Positions 1 to 8,937 of a stretch of DNA of 38,528 bases are shown one piece after another. The DNA is from an uncultured Gilliamella sp. (GTDB taxonomy: Bacteria; Pseudomonadota; Gammaproteobacteria; Enterobacterales; Orbaceae), in NCBI GenBank assembly GCA_946481345.1, contig CAMLMY010000019.1, positions 1-38,528 on the forward strand, given 5' to 3'. The translations under genes were made by a program, and so were the position numbers. The notes under the pieces were generated by a model. It saw only the letters and a program-made list of their open reading frames with translations, ran no database searches and had not been told where the DNA came from. How positions within the stretch are numbered: position 1 is the first letter of the stretch; each line of letters starts with the position of its first letter.

Positions 1-1
1 T

Positions 2-43
2 AAGTTAAATAAGATGAAAACTGGAAATAGAAAAGCGATTTAA
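2..43 (+). CDS. possible 3' end of a gene cut by the left edge
   Basis: Of the three forward frames entering the window, only this one is open. The other two meet stop codons within the first eight bases. It reads about 13 residues (KLNKMKTGNRKAI) to a TAA at 41-43, five bases before the next gene's ATG. This is compatible with the basic C-terminus of a larger protein, and the tight spacing suggests co-transcription with the next gene. Such a short open stretch can also occur by chance, so this is a weak call. No function can be read from the residues. Confidence 0.3.
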   Translation, partial: KLNKMKTGNRKAI

Positions 44-48
44 TTGAT

Positions 49-498
49 ATGTATGATAAAACAAAATTTAGTATGCTCAATATTGATGATTTTTTTTGTT
101 CAAATCAATATCAAACTTTTGAAGATTTTAGTTACGCTGATGTCCAAGGCATAGGAAAAGGTGGTTATCAAATTCTATTTTTTTATATTTTAGATCGTGT
201 TGAGGCATTATCAATTGAAGAAGTTACAGATAACGCTTTTTTAATTGATAAAGCTAATCAAATTTTAAGTTACCTTGGTTTTGATTTTAAGATTGGTCAC
301 CCGTTTGAGTTAACTGATGAATTTAATCATAACTATAGATTTAAAGATAGTATTATTGAAGATCAGATACGTTATTATTATGATTTTGAAGGAATGTTAA
401 TTGTTCTAGGTATTACTTGGGAAGGCATTTTGGACTCATTTGAAATGGTTAACAATGAAACAATTATCAATAATCGTCTGGAGTTTTTTACTACCTAA
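49..498 (+). CDS. hypothetical acidic protein, possible immunity protein
   Basis: I do not recognise this 149-residue protein. It has about 26 Asp/Glu against 10 Lys/Arg, is rich in aromatic residues, and has no signal peptide or clear membrane segment, so it should be a soluble, strongly acidic cytoplasmic protein. An in-frame TAG at 28-30 rules out an earlier start, and the ribosome binding site before the ATG is poor. It lies just after a frame that stops at 43, and its 3' end faces the convergent sugar operon. Small acidic proteins placed directly after a larger gene are often immunity proteins of polymorphic toxins (Rhs, CDI or T6SS effectors). That role is inferred from composition and position only. 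Confidence 0.6.
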   Translation: MYDKTKFSMLNIDDFFCSNQYQTFEDFSYADVQGIGKGGYQILFFYILDRVEALSIEEVTDNAFLIDKANQILSYLGFDFKIGHPFELTDEFNHNYRFKDSIIEDQIRYYYDFEGMLIVLGITWEGILDSFEMVNNETIINNRLEFFTT

Positions 499-573
499 TA
501 TTCTTCATATAGTTTAAAAACTAACTGTATTAACCGATTTAATTGATTAATCGTCAATCAGATGGAGATAACC

Positions 574-606
574 TCCCATGAGTTCACATCATTTCTTCTC
601 ATGGGA
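574..606. repeat. perfect 9-bp inverted repeat between convergent genes
   Basis: TCCCATGAG (574-582) and CTCATGGGA (598-606) are exact reverse complements around a 15-base loop. The element lies between the stop of the acidic protein (498) and the stop of the leftward EIIA gene (615). Neither side carries a run of T, so it is not a textbook intrinsic terminator. It could still act as a shared 3' end hairpin, an RNA-stabilising structure or a remnant of a mobile element. Confidence 0.5.
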
Positions 607-614
607 TGATTATA

Positions 615-1052
615 TTAGTTTCCTTGAAGGATTGTTAATAGTTCTTCTGGTTTTTTAACTGATTGAATTCGCTCTATTGTATTTTCAGCAATAACCGCTC
701 GCGTTAATTGCCGTAAAATATCTAAATGTTCATTATTTTTAGCTGCTATACCGACTACCACATAAGCAATATTGTTATCTTCATCCCATTTTATGCCTTG
801 CGGATAATATATTACTTTCAAACCAGTTTCAATTACACTATTTCGTTTGTCTGTAGTGCCATGTGGAATGGCAATACCGTTACCCAAAAATGTGGAAATT
901 TGTGCATCACGGTCAAACATGGCTTGAGTATAGTCATCTTTTACTAAACCAGATTTAATCATGTTTGCTGCTACAGCTTGAATTGCTTCTGATTTAGAAT
1001 AACATCCATTAATGATTGAAATATCATCGACTGTTAATTTTAAATTGCTCAT
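615..1052 (-). CDS. PTS fructose-type EIIA component (FruB-like EIIA domain)
   Basis: This 145-residue cytoplasmic protein is a stand-alone PTS EIIA of the fructose/mannitol class. It accepts phosphate from HPr and passes it to the EIIB domain of the membrane permease. The phosphorylated histidine is H64 in the motif GNGIAIPHGTTD, and the later GIAAKNNEH segment is also typical. The sequence closely follows the N-terminal EIIA part of E. coli FruB but ends right after it, so the FPr/HPr-like domain is absent and general HPr must supply phosphate. It is the last gene of the gatY-kinase-EIIBC-EIIA operon, 57 bases after EIIBC, with an AAGGAA ribosome binding site. By synteny it may be the EIIA of a tagatose system. 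Confidence 0.9.
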   Translation of the reverse strand: MSNLKLTVDDISIINGCYSKSEAIQAVAANMIKSGLVKDDYTQAMFDRDAQISTFLGNGIAIPHGTTDKRNSVIETGLKVIYYPQGIKWDEDNNIAYVVVGIAAKNNEHLDILRQLTRAVIAENTIERIQSVKKPEELLTILQGN

Positions 1053-1109
1053 TTTATTTCCTTGTTGATTTAGATAAATAGAATATTAAATGATATATCA
1101 GCTGGTTAA

Positions 1110-2525
1110 TTATTTAGGTGTTTTAGTCGCTAATTGTCGGTTTTGATGAATACGCACTAAACCTAACAATATTGCTCCAACTAATGCGCCAGTAAAAATA
1201 CAACCGACCCATAAAAATGGTTTATTGACTAACGGAAGTACTAAGAAACCACCATGAGGTGCAGGTACTTGTATTTGACTAATAAATGTTAGTACTGATG
1301 CGATAGCTGAAGATAACATCATAATAGGAATTACGCGTAGTGGATCTTTTGCTGCGAATGGAATGGCTCCTTCGGTGATATGGGTGGCTCCTAAAATATA
1401 ATTTACTACACCTGCGGCACGTTCTTCTTCAGTAAAAGCCTTACCTCGAAAAATAGTAGTGGAAAAAGCGATAACAAAAGGAGGAACAATACAAGCAGCT
1501 GAAACACCCGCCATAAAGTAGAAGTTGCCCTCACCTAATAACATCGTACCTGTTACATAGGCAGCTTTATTAACAGGTCCACCAAAGTCGAATGAACACA
1601 TTGCTCCAATAACCATACCAAGTAAAACAGGATTAGCAGATTGTAATGATTCGAGGAATGATTTCATTGCATTGTTAATATCTGCTATTGGACCTCCCAG
1701 TAAGAACATACCAGCGCCAATTACAAATACACCAATTAATGGCATAATAAATATGGATTTAAGGCCTTCAAATGAACGAGGTAGTCCATCAAGTAATTTT
1801 TTGACAAAAAGCATCAAGTAACCAGCAGCAAAACCAGCTATGATACCCCCTAAGAATCCTGCACCAGTGACATTGGCTATTAATCCGCCAACAAACCCAG
1901 CAACCATCGCAGGTCTTCCGCCTATTGAGTAAGCAATAAAACCAGTAAAGATTGGTACCATTATGCCAAATGCTTGCCCACCTATTTTCATCAATAACGC
2001 TGCAAACTCATTGTATTGAGCATTATTGGGATCGGCAGAATAGATTCCCCATAAAAATGATAAAGCAATCAAGACCCCACCAGCTACCACAAAAGGCAAC
2101 ATGTTAGATACACCACTCATTAAATGTTTATAGATTTGACGTCCAATCGACTCTTTTACTACAACTTGATTTGATGATGTCGTGTTAGTAGTACTATTTT
2201 GCGTCCCTTTACGAATAGGAATCGTTCCAGAAGTAATTTGTTCAATTAATGTTACAGCTTTATGAATACCATCTTTAACGGGAACTTCAATAACAGGTAA
2301 TCCATTAAATCGATCGGGATTGACGTCTTTATCTGCTGCGATAATTACGCCAATGGCATTTGCAATATCAGCATCAGTAATAGCATTATCAACACCTCCA
2401 GCACCATTTGTTTCAACTTTTATTTCTATTCCTGCTTTTTGGGCTGCAGTTTTCAACGCTTCTTCTGCCATATAAGTATGGGCAATGCCTGTTGGGCATC
2501 CTGTAACGGCTAATATTTTCTTCAT
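1110..2525 (-). CDS. PTS fructose-type EIIBC permease
   Basis: This 471-residue inner-membrane protein imports and phosphorylates a ketohexose. Residues 1-100 form an EIIB-Fru domain with the phosphocysteine C10 in VTGCPTGIAHT. A Ser/Thr/Asn-rich linker (about 103-122) leads to an EIIC-Fru domain with multiple hydrophobic segments (about 130-460). Only one EIIB domain is present, whereas E. coli FruA has an additional N-terminal EIIB-like domain. The ribosome binding site is strong (AAGGGGAA). It sits between the sugar-phosphate kinase (12 bases upstream) and EIIA. Fructose-type permeases deliver the sugar as the 1-phosphate. The aldolase and kinase in the operon point to tagatose or fructose, and the sequence alone does not separate these. 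Confidence 0.92.
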   Translation of the reverse strand: MKKILAVTGCPTGIAHTYMAEEALKTAAQKAGIEIKVETNGAGGVDNAITDADIANAIGVIIAADKDVNPDRFNGLPVIEVPVKDGIHKAVTLIEQITSGTIPIRKGTQNSTTNTTSSNQVVVKESIGRQIYKHLMSGVSNMLPFVVAGGVLIALSFLWGIYSADPNNAQYNEFAALLMKIGGQAFGIMVPIFTGFIAYSIGGRPAMVAGFVGGLIANVTGAGFLGGIIAGFAAGYLMLFVKKLLDGLPRSFEGLKSIFIMPLIGVFVIGAGMFLLGGPIADINNAMKSFLESLQSANPVLLGMVIGAMCSFDFGGPVNKAAYVTGTMLLGEGNFYFMAGVSAACIVPPFVIAFSTTIFRGKAFTEEERAAGVVNYILGATHITEGAIPFAAKDPLRVIPIMMLSSAIASVLTFISQIQVPAPHGGFLVLPLVNKPFLWVGCIFTGALVGAILLGLVRIHQNRQLATKTPK

Positions 2526-2537
2526 AACATTCCCCTT

Positions 2538-3458
2538 TTATTTAATTTTGGTTACTGCTAGTTTGTCCATATAGACGTTGATTTTATCAAGTAAACCTAA
2601 GCCATCTGATTCGGCAACATTAGCGCCCGTTGCGGAAGCCTTTTTCATTGCATTCTCAATATTTCCTTGTTCTGGTAACCACTCGCTTAAAAAAGCTGCC
2701 AGTGATGCATCACCCGCACAAGCAGAGCTAACCAATTTGATTGTAACGGCATCGCAAAACCAAATGTGTTGCCTATTTGAAAAATAGAGACCTTTAGATC
2801 CCATCGTTAATAAAATATTTTGAGCACCGAATGAGTGCACTGTTTCTATAGCTGTAATGACTTGTTCAATTGTTTGGGTTTTTAATCCAAAAATATCATT
2901 TAATTCATCATCATTTGGTTTAATTAACAAAGGATGATAAGTGAGTAATTGTTTTAATTTTGGATGGCTGATGTCTAAAATAACTTGTATATTCTGTTTA
3001 TGACATAACTCTATGATAGATTGGTAATAATCAGATTCAATATTATTTGGTAAACTACCACTAATGACCAAATAACTATTTTTTTCAAGATTACAGATAA
3101 TATTTAGCATTTCTGCCTTTTTGTTATCTGGAACAAAGGGGCCTTTACCAACTAATTTATATTCTTTCTGTCCATCATTAATAAAAACATTAATACGTGT
3201 GATATCGTCAATAAAGCAAGGCATTGTTTGAATTTGCATCTTAGTTAATTCTTCAACGATATATTTACCGGTAAATCCTCCAAAAAATCCTAATGCACAC
3301 GTTGGTTTGTTAAATTTATGCAACACTATTGAAACATTGACTGCTTTGCCATTTGGACTGTATTCAGTATGTGATGTACGATTGACAGAATATGGAATTA
3401 ATCCTTGGCAATGTATATTCATATCAATCGCAGTATTAAGTGTTAATGTATAGATCAT
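2538..3458 (-). CDS. PfkB-family sugar-phosphate kinase (1-phosphofructokinase / tagatose-phosphate kinase type)
   Basis: This 306-residue cytoplasmic kinase belongs to the PfkB/LacC/FruK group. The N-terminus LTLNTAIDMNI matches the FruK/LacC opening, followed by the substrate segment PNGKAVNVS, the ISGSLP motif and the C-terminal catalytic motif, here ACAGD with D250. The usual GAGD glycine is replaced by Cys-Ala, a departure from the family consensus. It lies 11 bases after the gatY-type aldolase gene and just before a fructose-type PTS. It most likely adds a second phosphate to the sugar-1-phosphate made by the PTS, giving the 1,6-bisphosphate cleaved by the aldolase. A comparable gene in Klebsiella tagatose loci is tagK. 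1-phosphofructokinase (fruK) is the alternative. Confidence 0.85.
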   Translation of the reverse strand: MIYTLTLNTAIDMNIHCQGLIPYSVNRTSHTEYSPNGKAVNVSIVLHKFNKPTCALGFFGGFTGKYIVEELTKMQIQTMPCFIDDITRINVFINDGQKEYKLVGKGPFVPDNKKAEMLNIICNLEKNSYLVISGSLPNNIESDYYQSIIELCHKQNIQVILDISHPKLKQLLTYHPLLIKPNDDELNDIFGLKTQTIEQVITAIETVHSFGAQNILLTMGSKGLYFSNRQHIWFCDAVTIKLVSSACAGDASLAAFLSEWLPEQGNIENAMKKASATGANVAESDGLGLLDKINVYMDKLAVTKIK

Positions 3459-3469
3459 TATATTGGCCT

Positions 3470-4360
<891 letters not shown>

Positions 4361-4364
4361 TTAT

Positions 4365-4416
4365 AACTTTCAATTCGAAACTTATAATTTAAAATTATGC
4401 TTACAAAACGAAAGTT
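4365..4416. promoter_or_regulatory. candidate DeoR-family operator pair over the gatY promoter
   Basis: AACTTTC at 4365-4371 and its inverse GAAAGTT at 4410-4416 flank an AT-rich palindrome, ATAATTT-A-AAATTAT, at 4384-4398. On the minus strand the distal site reads AACTTTCGTTTTG, which resembles the AgaR/GatR-type consensus containing TTTCGTTTTG. The proximal site abuts a perfect minus-strand TATAAT (4365-4360) that would place the gatY start near 4353. A repressor bound here would block that promoter. The assignment to the adjacent DeoR protein is inference. Confidence 0.35.
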
Positions 4417-4432
4417 GTGCTAGTGTTAATCG

Positions 4433-4448
4433 CGTGAGGAAGATCACA
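4433..4448. promoter_or_regulatory. CRP (cAMP receptor protein) binding site
   Basis: The sequence CGTGAGGAAGATCACA fits the CRP pattern TGTGA-N6-TCACA with one mismatch in the left half and a perfect right half followed by A residues. It lies in the divergent spacer between the sugar operon and its regulator, about 88 bases upstream of the predicted gatY start, where catabolite activation of a PTS sugar operon is expected. Confidence 0.6.
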
Positions 4449-4598
4449 AAAATGGATTTTAATATTCAAAAAATAATAAATTTGTTGCCAAAATTTAGTT
4501 TTGGCGGTTAACTATTTATTACCTAGATTAGGTTGTAAGAACAATATAATTATTCTTGATTTTTTTAAAGAATTAAGTAATTATTCGATCAATTGATA

Positions 4599-4627
4599 TT
4601 GACCACTAGTATGATAAATTTTATTAT
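4599..4627 (+). promoter_or_regulatory. sigma-70 promoter of the DeoR-family gene
   Basis: TTGACC (4599-4604) and TATTAT (4622-4627) are separated by exactly 17 bases. Each hexamer departs from consensus at one position. The start would fall near 4634, giving a leader of about 33 bases that includes TAGGAAG at 4654-4660. The rest of the 4325-4666 spacer is AT-rich, with the CRP and operator candidates listed separately. Confidence 0.65.
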
Positions 4628-4666
4628 CTTTGTTTTAATAATTATCAGTTATATAGGAAGTAAAAT

Positions 4667-5494
4667 TTGGCTAGAGCGTCTTCAGCCCTACTAAAACGAC
4701 GATTAGATATTGCCGAAATCGTACGCAAACAAGGTGAAGTAAAAGTGGATAAGTTATCTGACATGCTTCGAGTCTCGAATGTTACGATTCGACAAGATTT
4801 AACTTATTTGGAACAACAAGGATATCTAAAACGTTCTTTTGGGGGAGCGATTTATATTTCACCTGAGAATTTGATTAATCATACAACTATTGAACCACTA
4901 AATTACACTAATATAGGTATGGAAAGAGGTGAAATAGATTTAGTAAAAAATTGTTTAAACTATATTAATGATGGCGATACTCTTTTTTTAAGTCATGGCA
5001 ATTTGATTCGAAAACTTATTCCTTTTTTGCATAACAAAAAGTCATTAAGATTGATTATGAATGACATTAATAATGCTCAATTAGTTAAAGAATTTTCTGA
5101 TGCAGAAGTTATTCTTGTTGGAGGTGTTTTACAAGATGGAAATACTCTTCAAAATAGTAATACATTAACTCCTATCCTTAATCAATTTCATATTTCGCAT
5201 TTCATTTTTGAACTAGCAGCTATTAATGATAATAATCATTTGATTATAGAAAATAGTGAACAACAAAATACGTATCAACAGATATTTAAAAATGCTGATC
5301 ACACCATCGGTGTTTTGCCTCAACGATTTTTATTACCTGATAACTATAGTATTGGAAAATTGAAACATATGGATGTCGTAATATTATCAAAAGCAGCTGT
5401 TACTGAATATCATCAACAATTAATAGATTCAGATTTTAAGCAACGTGCTATAAACAAATACTGCATAACTTATCACAATTCAAAGGTAACTTAA
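4667..5494 (+). CDS. DeoR-family transcriptional regulator with a divergent sensor domain
   Basis: This 275-residue protein is a probable repressor of the divergent sugar operon. Residues 14-61 form the DeoR winged helix-turn-helix, with the family signature VSNVTIRQDLTYLEQQGYLKRSFGGA. Residues about 85-240 are a DeoRC sugar-phosphate sensor domain, but it is divergent. The usual DSGTTT-like phosphate loop is replaced by LSHGNLIRKL, and the usual ADSSKFGR-like segment near the end is replaced by LPQRFLLPDN. It starts with TTG at 4667, supported by TAGGAAG six bases upstream and by the absence of a better ATG. The next kinase gene begins one base after its stop, so the two form an operon. Confidence 0.88.
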   Translation: MARASSALLKRRLDIAEIVRKQGEVKVDKLSDMLRVSNVTIRQDLTYLEQQGYLKRSFGGAIYISPENLINHTTIEPLNYTNIGMERGEIDLVKNCLNYINDGDTLFLSHGNLIRKLIPFLHNKKSLRLIMNDINNAQLVKEFSDAEVILVGGVLQDGNTLQNSNTLTPILNQFHISHFIFELAAINDNNHLIIENSEQQNTYQQIFKNADHTIGVLPQRFLLPDNYSIGKLKHMDVVILSKAAVTEYHQQLIDSDFKQRAINKYCITYHNSKVT

Positions 5495-5495
5495 T

Positions 5496-6461
5496 ATGCA
5501 ATTTAAAATTTGTACTATTGGAGAATTACTTGTTGAGTTTTTAGCAAAAAAGCAAAATCAACGTTTTGATCAAACTGGTGAATTTATTGGACCTTTCCCA
5601 AGTGGCGCACCTGCAATATTTGCCGATCAAGTAGCAAAATTAGGTTTTCCTGTCATTTTTTTTAGCTGTATAGGTAAAGATCCCTTTGGCAATATGTGTA
5701 TTAAGCGACTTAAGCAAGATGGGGTTATTATTGATGGTATTACTACTCATAATAAGGCGAATACCGGTAGTGCTTTTGTAACTTATAAAGGTTCAAATGA
5801 TAGAGACTTTATTTTCAATATTCCTAATAGTGCATGCGGCTTACTTTCGTTCAATCATATCAATGAGAACTTATTAAAAGACTGTACTCATTTACATGTT
5901 ATGGGCTCATCACTATATTCTTTTCGGGCAATTGATGCGATGCGTAAAGCACTTGATATCATTAAAAGTAAGGGTGGTACAATTTCGTTCGATCCTAATT
6001 TACGCAAGGAAATGTTTAATATTCAAGAGATGGAGCAATCTTTTGACTATATTATGGAATATACTGATATATTTTTACCAAGTGAGAGTGAAGTCAGTTA
6101 TTTTGCTAGTAGTAACGATGAAAGTGAAGATCAAACAATGTTTGCATTGCTCAATAAGGGTATTAAACACATTGTGGTAAAAAAAGGTAGTAAAGGTGCT
6201 AATTATTATGGTCGAGACGATAACAATAATTTATTAACATTGCATGTTGACGGCTTTATTACAACACCGGTTGATCCAACTGGAGCGGGGGATTGTTTTG
6301 GTGCGACATTTATCAGTCTGATGTTGGCAGGGTATTCAGTTGAGCAGGCATTGCAATATGCTAATGCAAGTGGTGCGTTAGCGGTATCGAAAACAGGCCC
6401 AATGGAAGGAACTTCTACATTTGCTGAATTAAAACAATTTATAGCTAAATATGAGCAATAA
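5496..6461 (+). CDS. PfkB-family carbohydrate kinase (tagatose/fructose kinase-like)
   Basis: This 321-residue ribokinase-family enzyme phosphorylates a free sugar using ATP. The N-terminal signature IGELLVEF is followed by the substrate motif GPFPSGAPAIFADQVAKLG, the acceptor-side FDPNLR, and the catalytic DPTGAGDCFGATF with D266 as catalytic base. Ribosome binding site AAGG precedes ATG at 5496, one base after the DeoR stop, so it is translated with the regulator. The GPFPSGAPAIF pattern resembles proteins annotated as tagatose kinases, and the neighbouring tagatose-type operon agrees. 2-dehydro-3-deoxygluconokinase or fructokinase cannot be excluded. It would capture unphosphorylated sugar that enters outside the PTS. 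Confidence 0.85.
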   Translation: MQFKICTIGELLVEFLAKKQNQRFDQTGEFIGPFPSGAPAIFADQVAKLGFPVIFFSCIGKDPFGNMCIKRLKQDGVIIDGITTHNKANTGSAFVTYKGSNDRDFIFNIPNSACGLLSFNHINENLLKDCTHLHVMGSSLYSFRAIDAMRKALDIIKSKGGTISFDPNLRKEMFNIQEMEQSFDYIMEYTDIFLPSESEVSYFASSNDESEDQTMFALLNKGIKHIVVKKGSKGANYYGRDDNNNLLTLHVDGFITTPVDPTGAGDCFGATFISLMLAGYSVEQALQYANASGALAVSKTGPMEGTSTFAELKQFIAKYEQ

Positions 6462-6500
6462 ATGAAAGTATTGTATTATTATTCAAAAAAAATTTAGGTA

Positions 6501-6530
6501 AAAAAAATCCCAATAACAAAGTTATTGGGA
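6501..6530 (-). terminator. intrinsic terminator reading leftward (hemW side)
   Basis: TCCCAATAAC (6508-6517), loop AAA, and GTTATTGGGA (6521-6530) form a perfect 10-bp stem. On the minus strand it is followed by seven T residues (6507-6501), the textbook arrangement. It lies about 180 bases past the hemW stop. For the rightward kinase gene, which ends at 6461, the hairpin lacks a T tract but could still act. The remainder of 6531-6710 is AT-rich with no feature I can support. Confidence 0.75.
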
Positions 6531-6710
6531 AAACATAAGGAATAGGAAAACAATGAAATAAATGCATTGTCGGGCGTTAGTATGCACTTTTTTTCCAAAA
6601 ATGTATGTAAAAATAACTAAATTATTAATTAAATGGTTAGTATTTATATTGTTAAATAAATGTAAAATACAAAAAGCTTTCTAATAACTTTAAATTTATT
6701 AGATAATTAT

Positions 6711-7844
6711 TCATAAAAATATTTCTAATAACGAATTTAAAAATAGTTTACCTCGTTCAGTTATTTGCCAACCCAGTTCATTTTCAATTAAATAATTCTG
6801 TTCAATAGCAAAATTAATTTGTTTGTTTACAGTCTGTAGAGGTAAAAAAGTTCGTTGCTCAAATTCATGTTTAGGTACAATTTCAAATAACCGAAAACGA
6901 TTCATAAAAAATTCAAATGGTAATTCTTCTTTTGCAACAACATAAGATCTATCTAAATAACGTCCTTCCAAATAACCTCTAGGATGACGTGTTTTTATTG
7001 TACGAATAATCTCACCGTTCGATCGCGTAATTTTGCCATGAGCTCCACAACCAATACCTAAATAATCGCCGAAACGCCAATAATTTAAATTATGTTGACA
7101 TTGAAAATCTGGTTTAGCATAAGCAGAAGTTTCATATTGTTGGTATCCATGATCCGTTAATAATTGGTGACCTTGTTGATAAATTTCCCATAGATTATCG
7201 TCATCTGGTAATACTGGTGGTTTTGAACCAAATAATGTATTGGGCTCTATCGTTAATTGATACCATGATAAATGGGGAGGAGCAATCTCAATTGCTTGTT
7301 TTAAATCATATAAAGCATCATCCACACTTTGATTAGGTAAACCGTGCATTAAATCTAAATTAAAGCTACGTAAATTTAGGTTATGAGCAAGGGTACCTGC
7401 ATTTATGGCTTCCTCTGGATTATGTATACGCCCTAAGTTTTTAAGTTTATTGGCTTGAAAACTTTGAACACCAATTGAAATTCGATTAATTCCTGCTTGT
7501 TGATAACCATTAAATCTATCCACATCAACAGAATTGGGGTTAGCTTCAATTGTGATTTCTGCATCCTTGTTTATCGGAATTATTTGGTTAACCTTTGTCA
7601 AAAGTTTAGCAATTAGTTCAGCAGAAAACAGGCTTGGTGTACCGCCACCAATGAAAATTGAGTGAATTGAACGATCAGAGCACAGAACAACATCTTGTTG
7701 CAGATCTTTAATCAAATTATCAATATATGCTTCATAATCAGGGATTTTTTTCACAGTATGTGAATTAAAATCACAATAAGGACATTTTTGCACACACCAT
7801 GGCATATGAATATATAGGCTTATTGGGATTTTATACTGAAACAT
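6711..7844 (-). CDS. hemW: HemW, radical SAM heme chaperone
   Basis: This 377-residue protein matches E. coli HemW along its whole length. HemW is a radical SAM-family protein that binds heme and is thought to deliver it to respiratory enzymes; it was formerly annotated as an oxygen-independent coproporphyrinogen oxidase. The iron-sulfur cluster cysteines are C17, C21 and C24 (CVQKCPYC). GGGTPSLF and the C-terminal HemN-type domain (NYWRFGDYLGIGCGAHGK) are present. Two in-frame ATGs are possible. The one at 7850 touches AGGAA almost directly, whereas the one at 7844 lies about six bases beyond it and gives a family-typical N-terminus, so I chose 7844. It stands alone, divergent from the epimerase gene. 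Confidence 0.93.
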   Translation of the reverse strand: MFQYKIPISLYIHMPWCVQKCPYCDFNSHTVKKIPDYEAYIDNLIKDLQQDVVLCSDRSIHSIFIGGGTPSLFSAELIAKLLTKVNQIIPINKDAEITIEANPNSVDVDRFNGYQQAGINRISIGVQSFQANKLKNLGRIHNPEEAINAGTLAHNLNLRSFNLDLMHGLPNQSVDDALYDLKQAIEIAPPHLSWYQLTIEPNTLFGSKPPVLPDDDNLWEIYQQGHQLLTDHGYQQYETSAYAKPDFQCQHNLNYWRFGDYLGIGCGAHGKITRSNGEIIRTIKTRHPRGYLEGRYLDRSYVVAKEELPFEFFMNRFRLFEIVPKHEFEQRTFLPLQTVNKQINFAIEQNYLIENELGWQITERGKLFLNSLLEIFL

Positions 7845-8007
7845 ATACATTTCCTGAAACTTTTTGACAAATAATAAATGATGATTTAATGAGTGCGGGG
7901 TATATTACTCTAATTAACTAAAAAAAGCTTATTTACGTTATATCGTTTTTATAATGCGCTCAAAAAGCGTAAAATCAATACCAGTATTTAAATTAATTTT
8001 TTAGACA

Positions 8008-8022
8008 TTGATCGTCGATCAA
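8008..8022. promoter_or_regulatory. perfect palindrome upstream of the epimerase gene
   Basis: TTGATCG-T-CGATCAA is a perfect 7-bp inverted repeat around one base. It ends 19 bases before the ATG at 8042, in the divergent hemW/epimerase spacer. Its size and symmetry fit a transcription factor operator. I do not recognise the factor. A TATAAT at 7950-7955 upstream may be the -10 element of the gene it controls, but no good -35 accompanies it. Confidence 0.4.
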
Positions 8023-8041
8023 GTTAAATATAGGAGTCAAT

Positions 8042-8914
8042 ATGAATATTTATAAACAAATTTTAGATAGTACTACAGAATCAAAATTATTAAGCTCATC
8101 TGTAAAACAGACAAAATTTGGTGAATTACCTATTTTAGTTATTCAGCATAAAAGTTGCTATGCAGCTGTTAGTTTGCAAGGTGCACATTTATTATTCTGG
8201 CAACCTTCAACTGAGCAGACGCCTGTTATTTGGTTAAGTAAACAATCAAAATTTGAAAAAGGTACCGCAATTCGTGGCGGTGTGCCAGTTTGTTGGCCTT
8301 GGTTTGGACCTTTAGGAACACCTTCTCATGGCTTTGCCCGTATTGTTGAATGGACTTTAGACTCATGTAATGAAGATGATAACGGTGTCGATCTTGTATT
8401 GGTACTCTCTAATAATCAACAAACAAAACCTTATTTTGACAAACCGTTTAATGTATCTTTAAAGATCCATTTAGGTAAAACTTGCGAGGTGACTTTGAGC
8501 TGCTCAGGCGACTTTGAAGCAACCAGTGCGCTGCATACTTATTTTGGCATTGACAATATTAGTCATGTTGTTGTTAGTGGATTAGGTGATACTTATCAAG
8601 ACCGACTTACTGTTGAAAATAAACCAGTTACTGTTGGTCAAATGACTTTTAATCAAGAAGTTGATCGTATTTATACAAATGCCAATACTGAAATAACTAT
8701 TAATGATAATGTTCGAACTATTAAGCTTACCACTACTAATGCAAGTGATGTAGTTACTTGGAATCCATGGATAGATAAAGCTAAAGCAATGGCTGATTTT
8801 GGTGATGATGAATATCAATCTATGGTTTGCGTTGAAGCAGGACGCATCAATAAACCGTTAAAATTGTTACTAAATGAACAATCAACTTATGGTTTCAAGA
8901 TAGAATTGATTTAA
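8042..8914 (+). CDS. yeaD: D-hexose-6-phosphate epimerase, YeaD type
   Basis: This 290-residue cytoplasmic protein belongs to the galactose mutarotase-like superfamily, glucose-6-phosphate 1-epimerase branch. It interconverts alpha and beta anomers of hexose 6-phosphates. Family motifs include AIRGGVPVCWPWFGP, SHGFAR (H96), the catalytic histidine region LHTYFGI (H165) and the C-terminal VCVEAGR with the catalytic glutamate E265. The start follows TAGGAG at 8031-8036. The gene is two genes upstream of zwf, whose enzyme uses the beta anomer of glucose 6-phosphate, so the pairing makes metabolic sense. In E. coli yeaD sits next to gapA instead. It appears to be transcribed alone. Confidence 0.9.
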   Translation: MNIYKQILDSTTESKLLSSSVKQTKFGELPILVIQHKSCYAAVSLQGAHLLFWQPSTEQTPVIWLSKQSKFEKGTAIRGGVPVCWPWFGPLGTPSHGFARIVEWTLDSCNEDDNGVDLVLVLSNNQQTKPYFDKPFNVSLKIHLGKTCEVTLSCSGDFEATSALHTYFGIDNISHVVVSGLGDTYQDRLTVENKPVTVGQMTFNQEVDRIYTNANTEITINDNVRTIKLTTTNASDVVTWNPWIDKAKAMADFGDDEYQSMVCVEAGRINKPLKLLLNEQSTYGFKIELI

Positions 8915-8937
8915 TTATTTTTTGATTATAGTTGTAC

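Noticed and set aside
574-606. Hairpin considered as an insertion sequence end or CRISPR-like repeat
   Set aside because: Only one copy is present, no transposase or second end is nearby, and there are no repeated spacers.
5896-6180. Forward 94-codon frame inside the PfkB kinase gene
   Set aside because: It is an out-of-frame shadow of a gene with clear catalytic motifs.
6681-6702. CTAATAA/TTATTAG inverted repeat after hemW considered as its terminator
   Set aside because: The stem is short and entirely AT-rich apart from its end pair. The hairpin at 6508-6530 with a T7 tail is far stronger.
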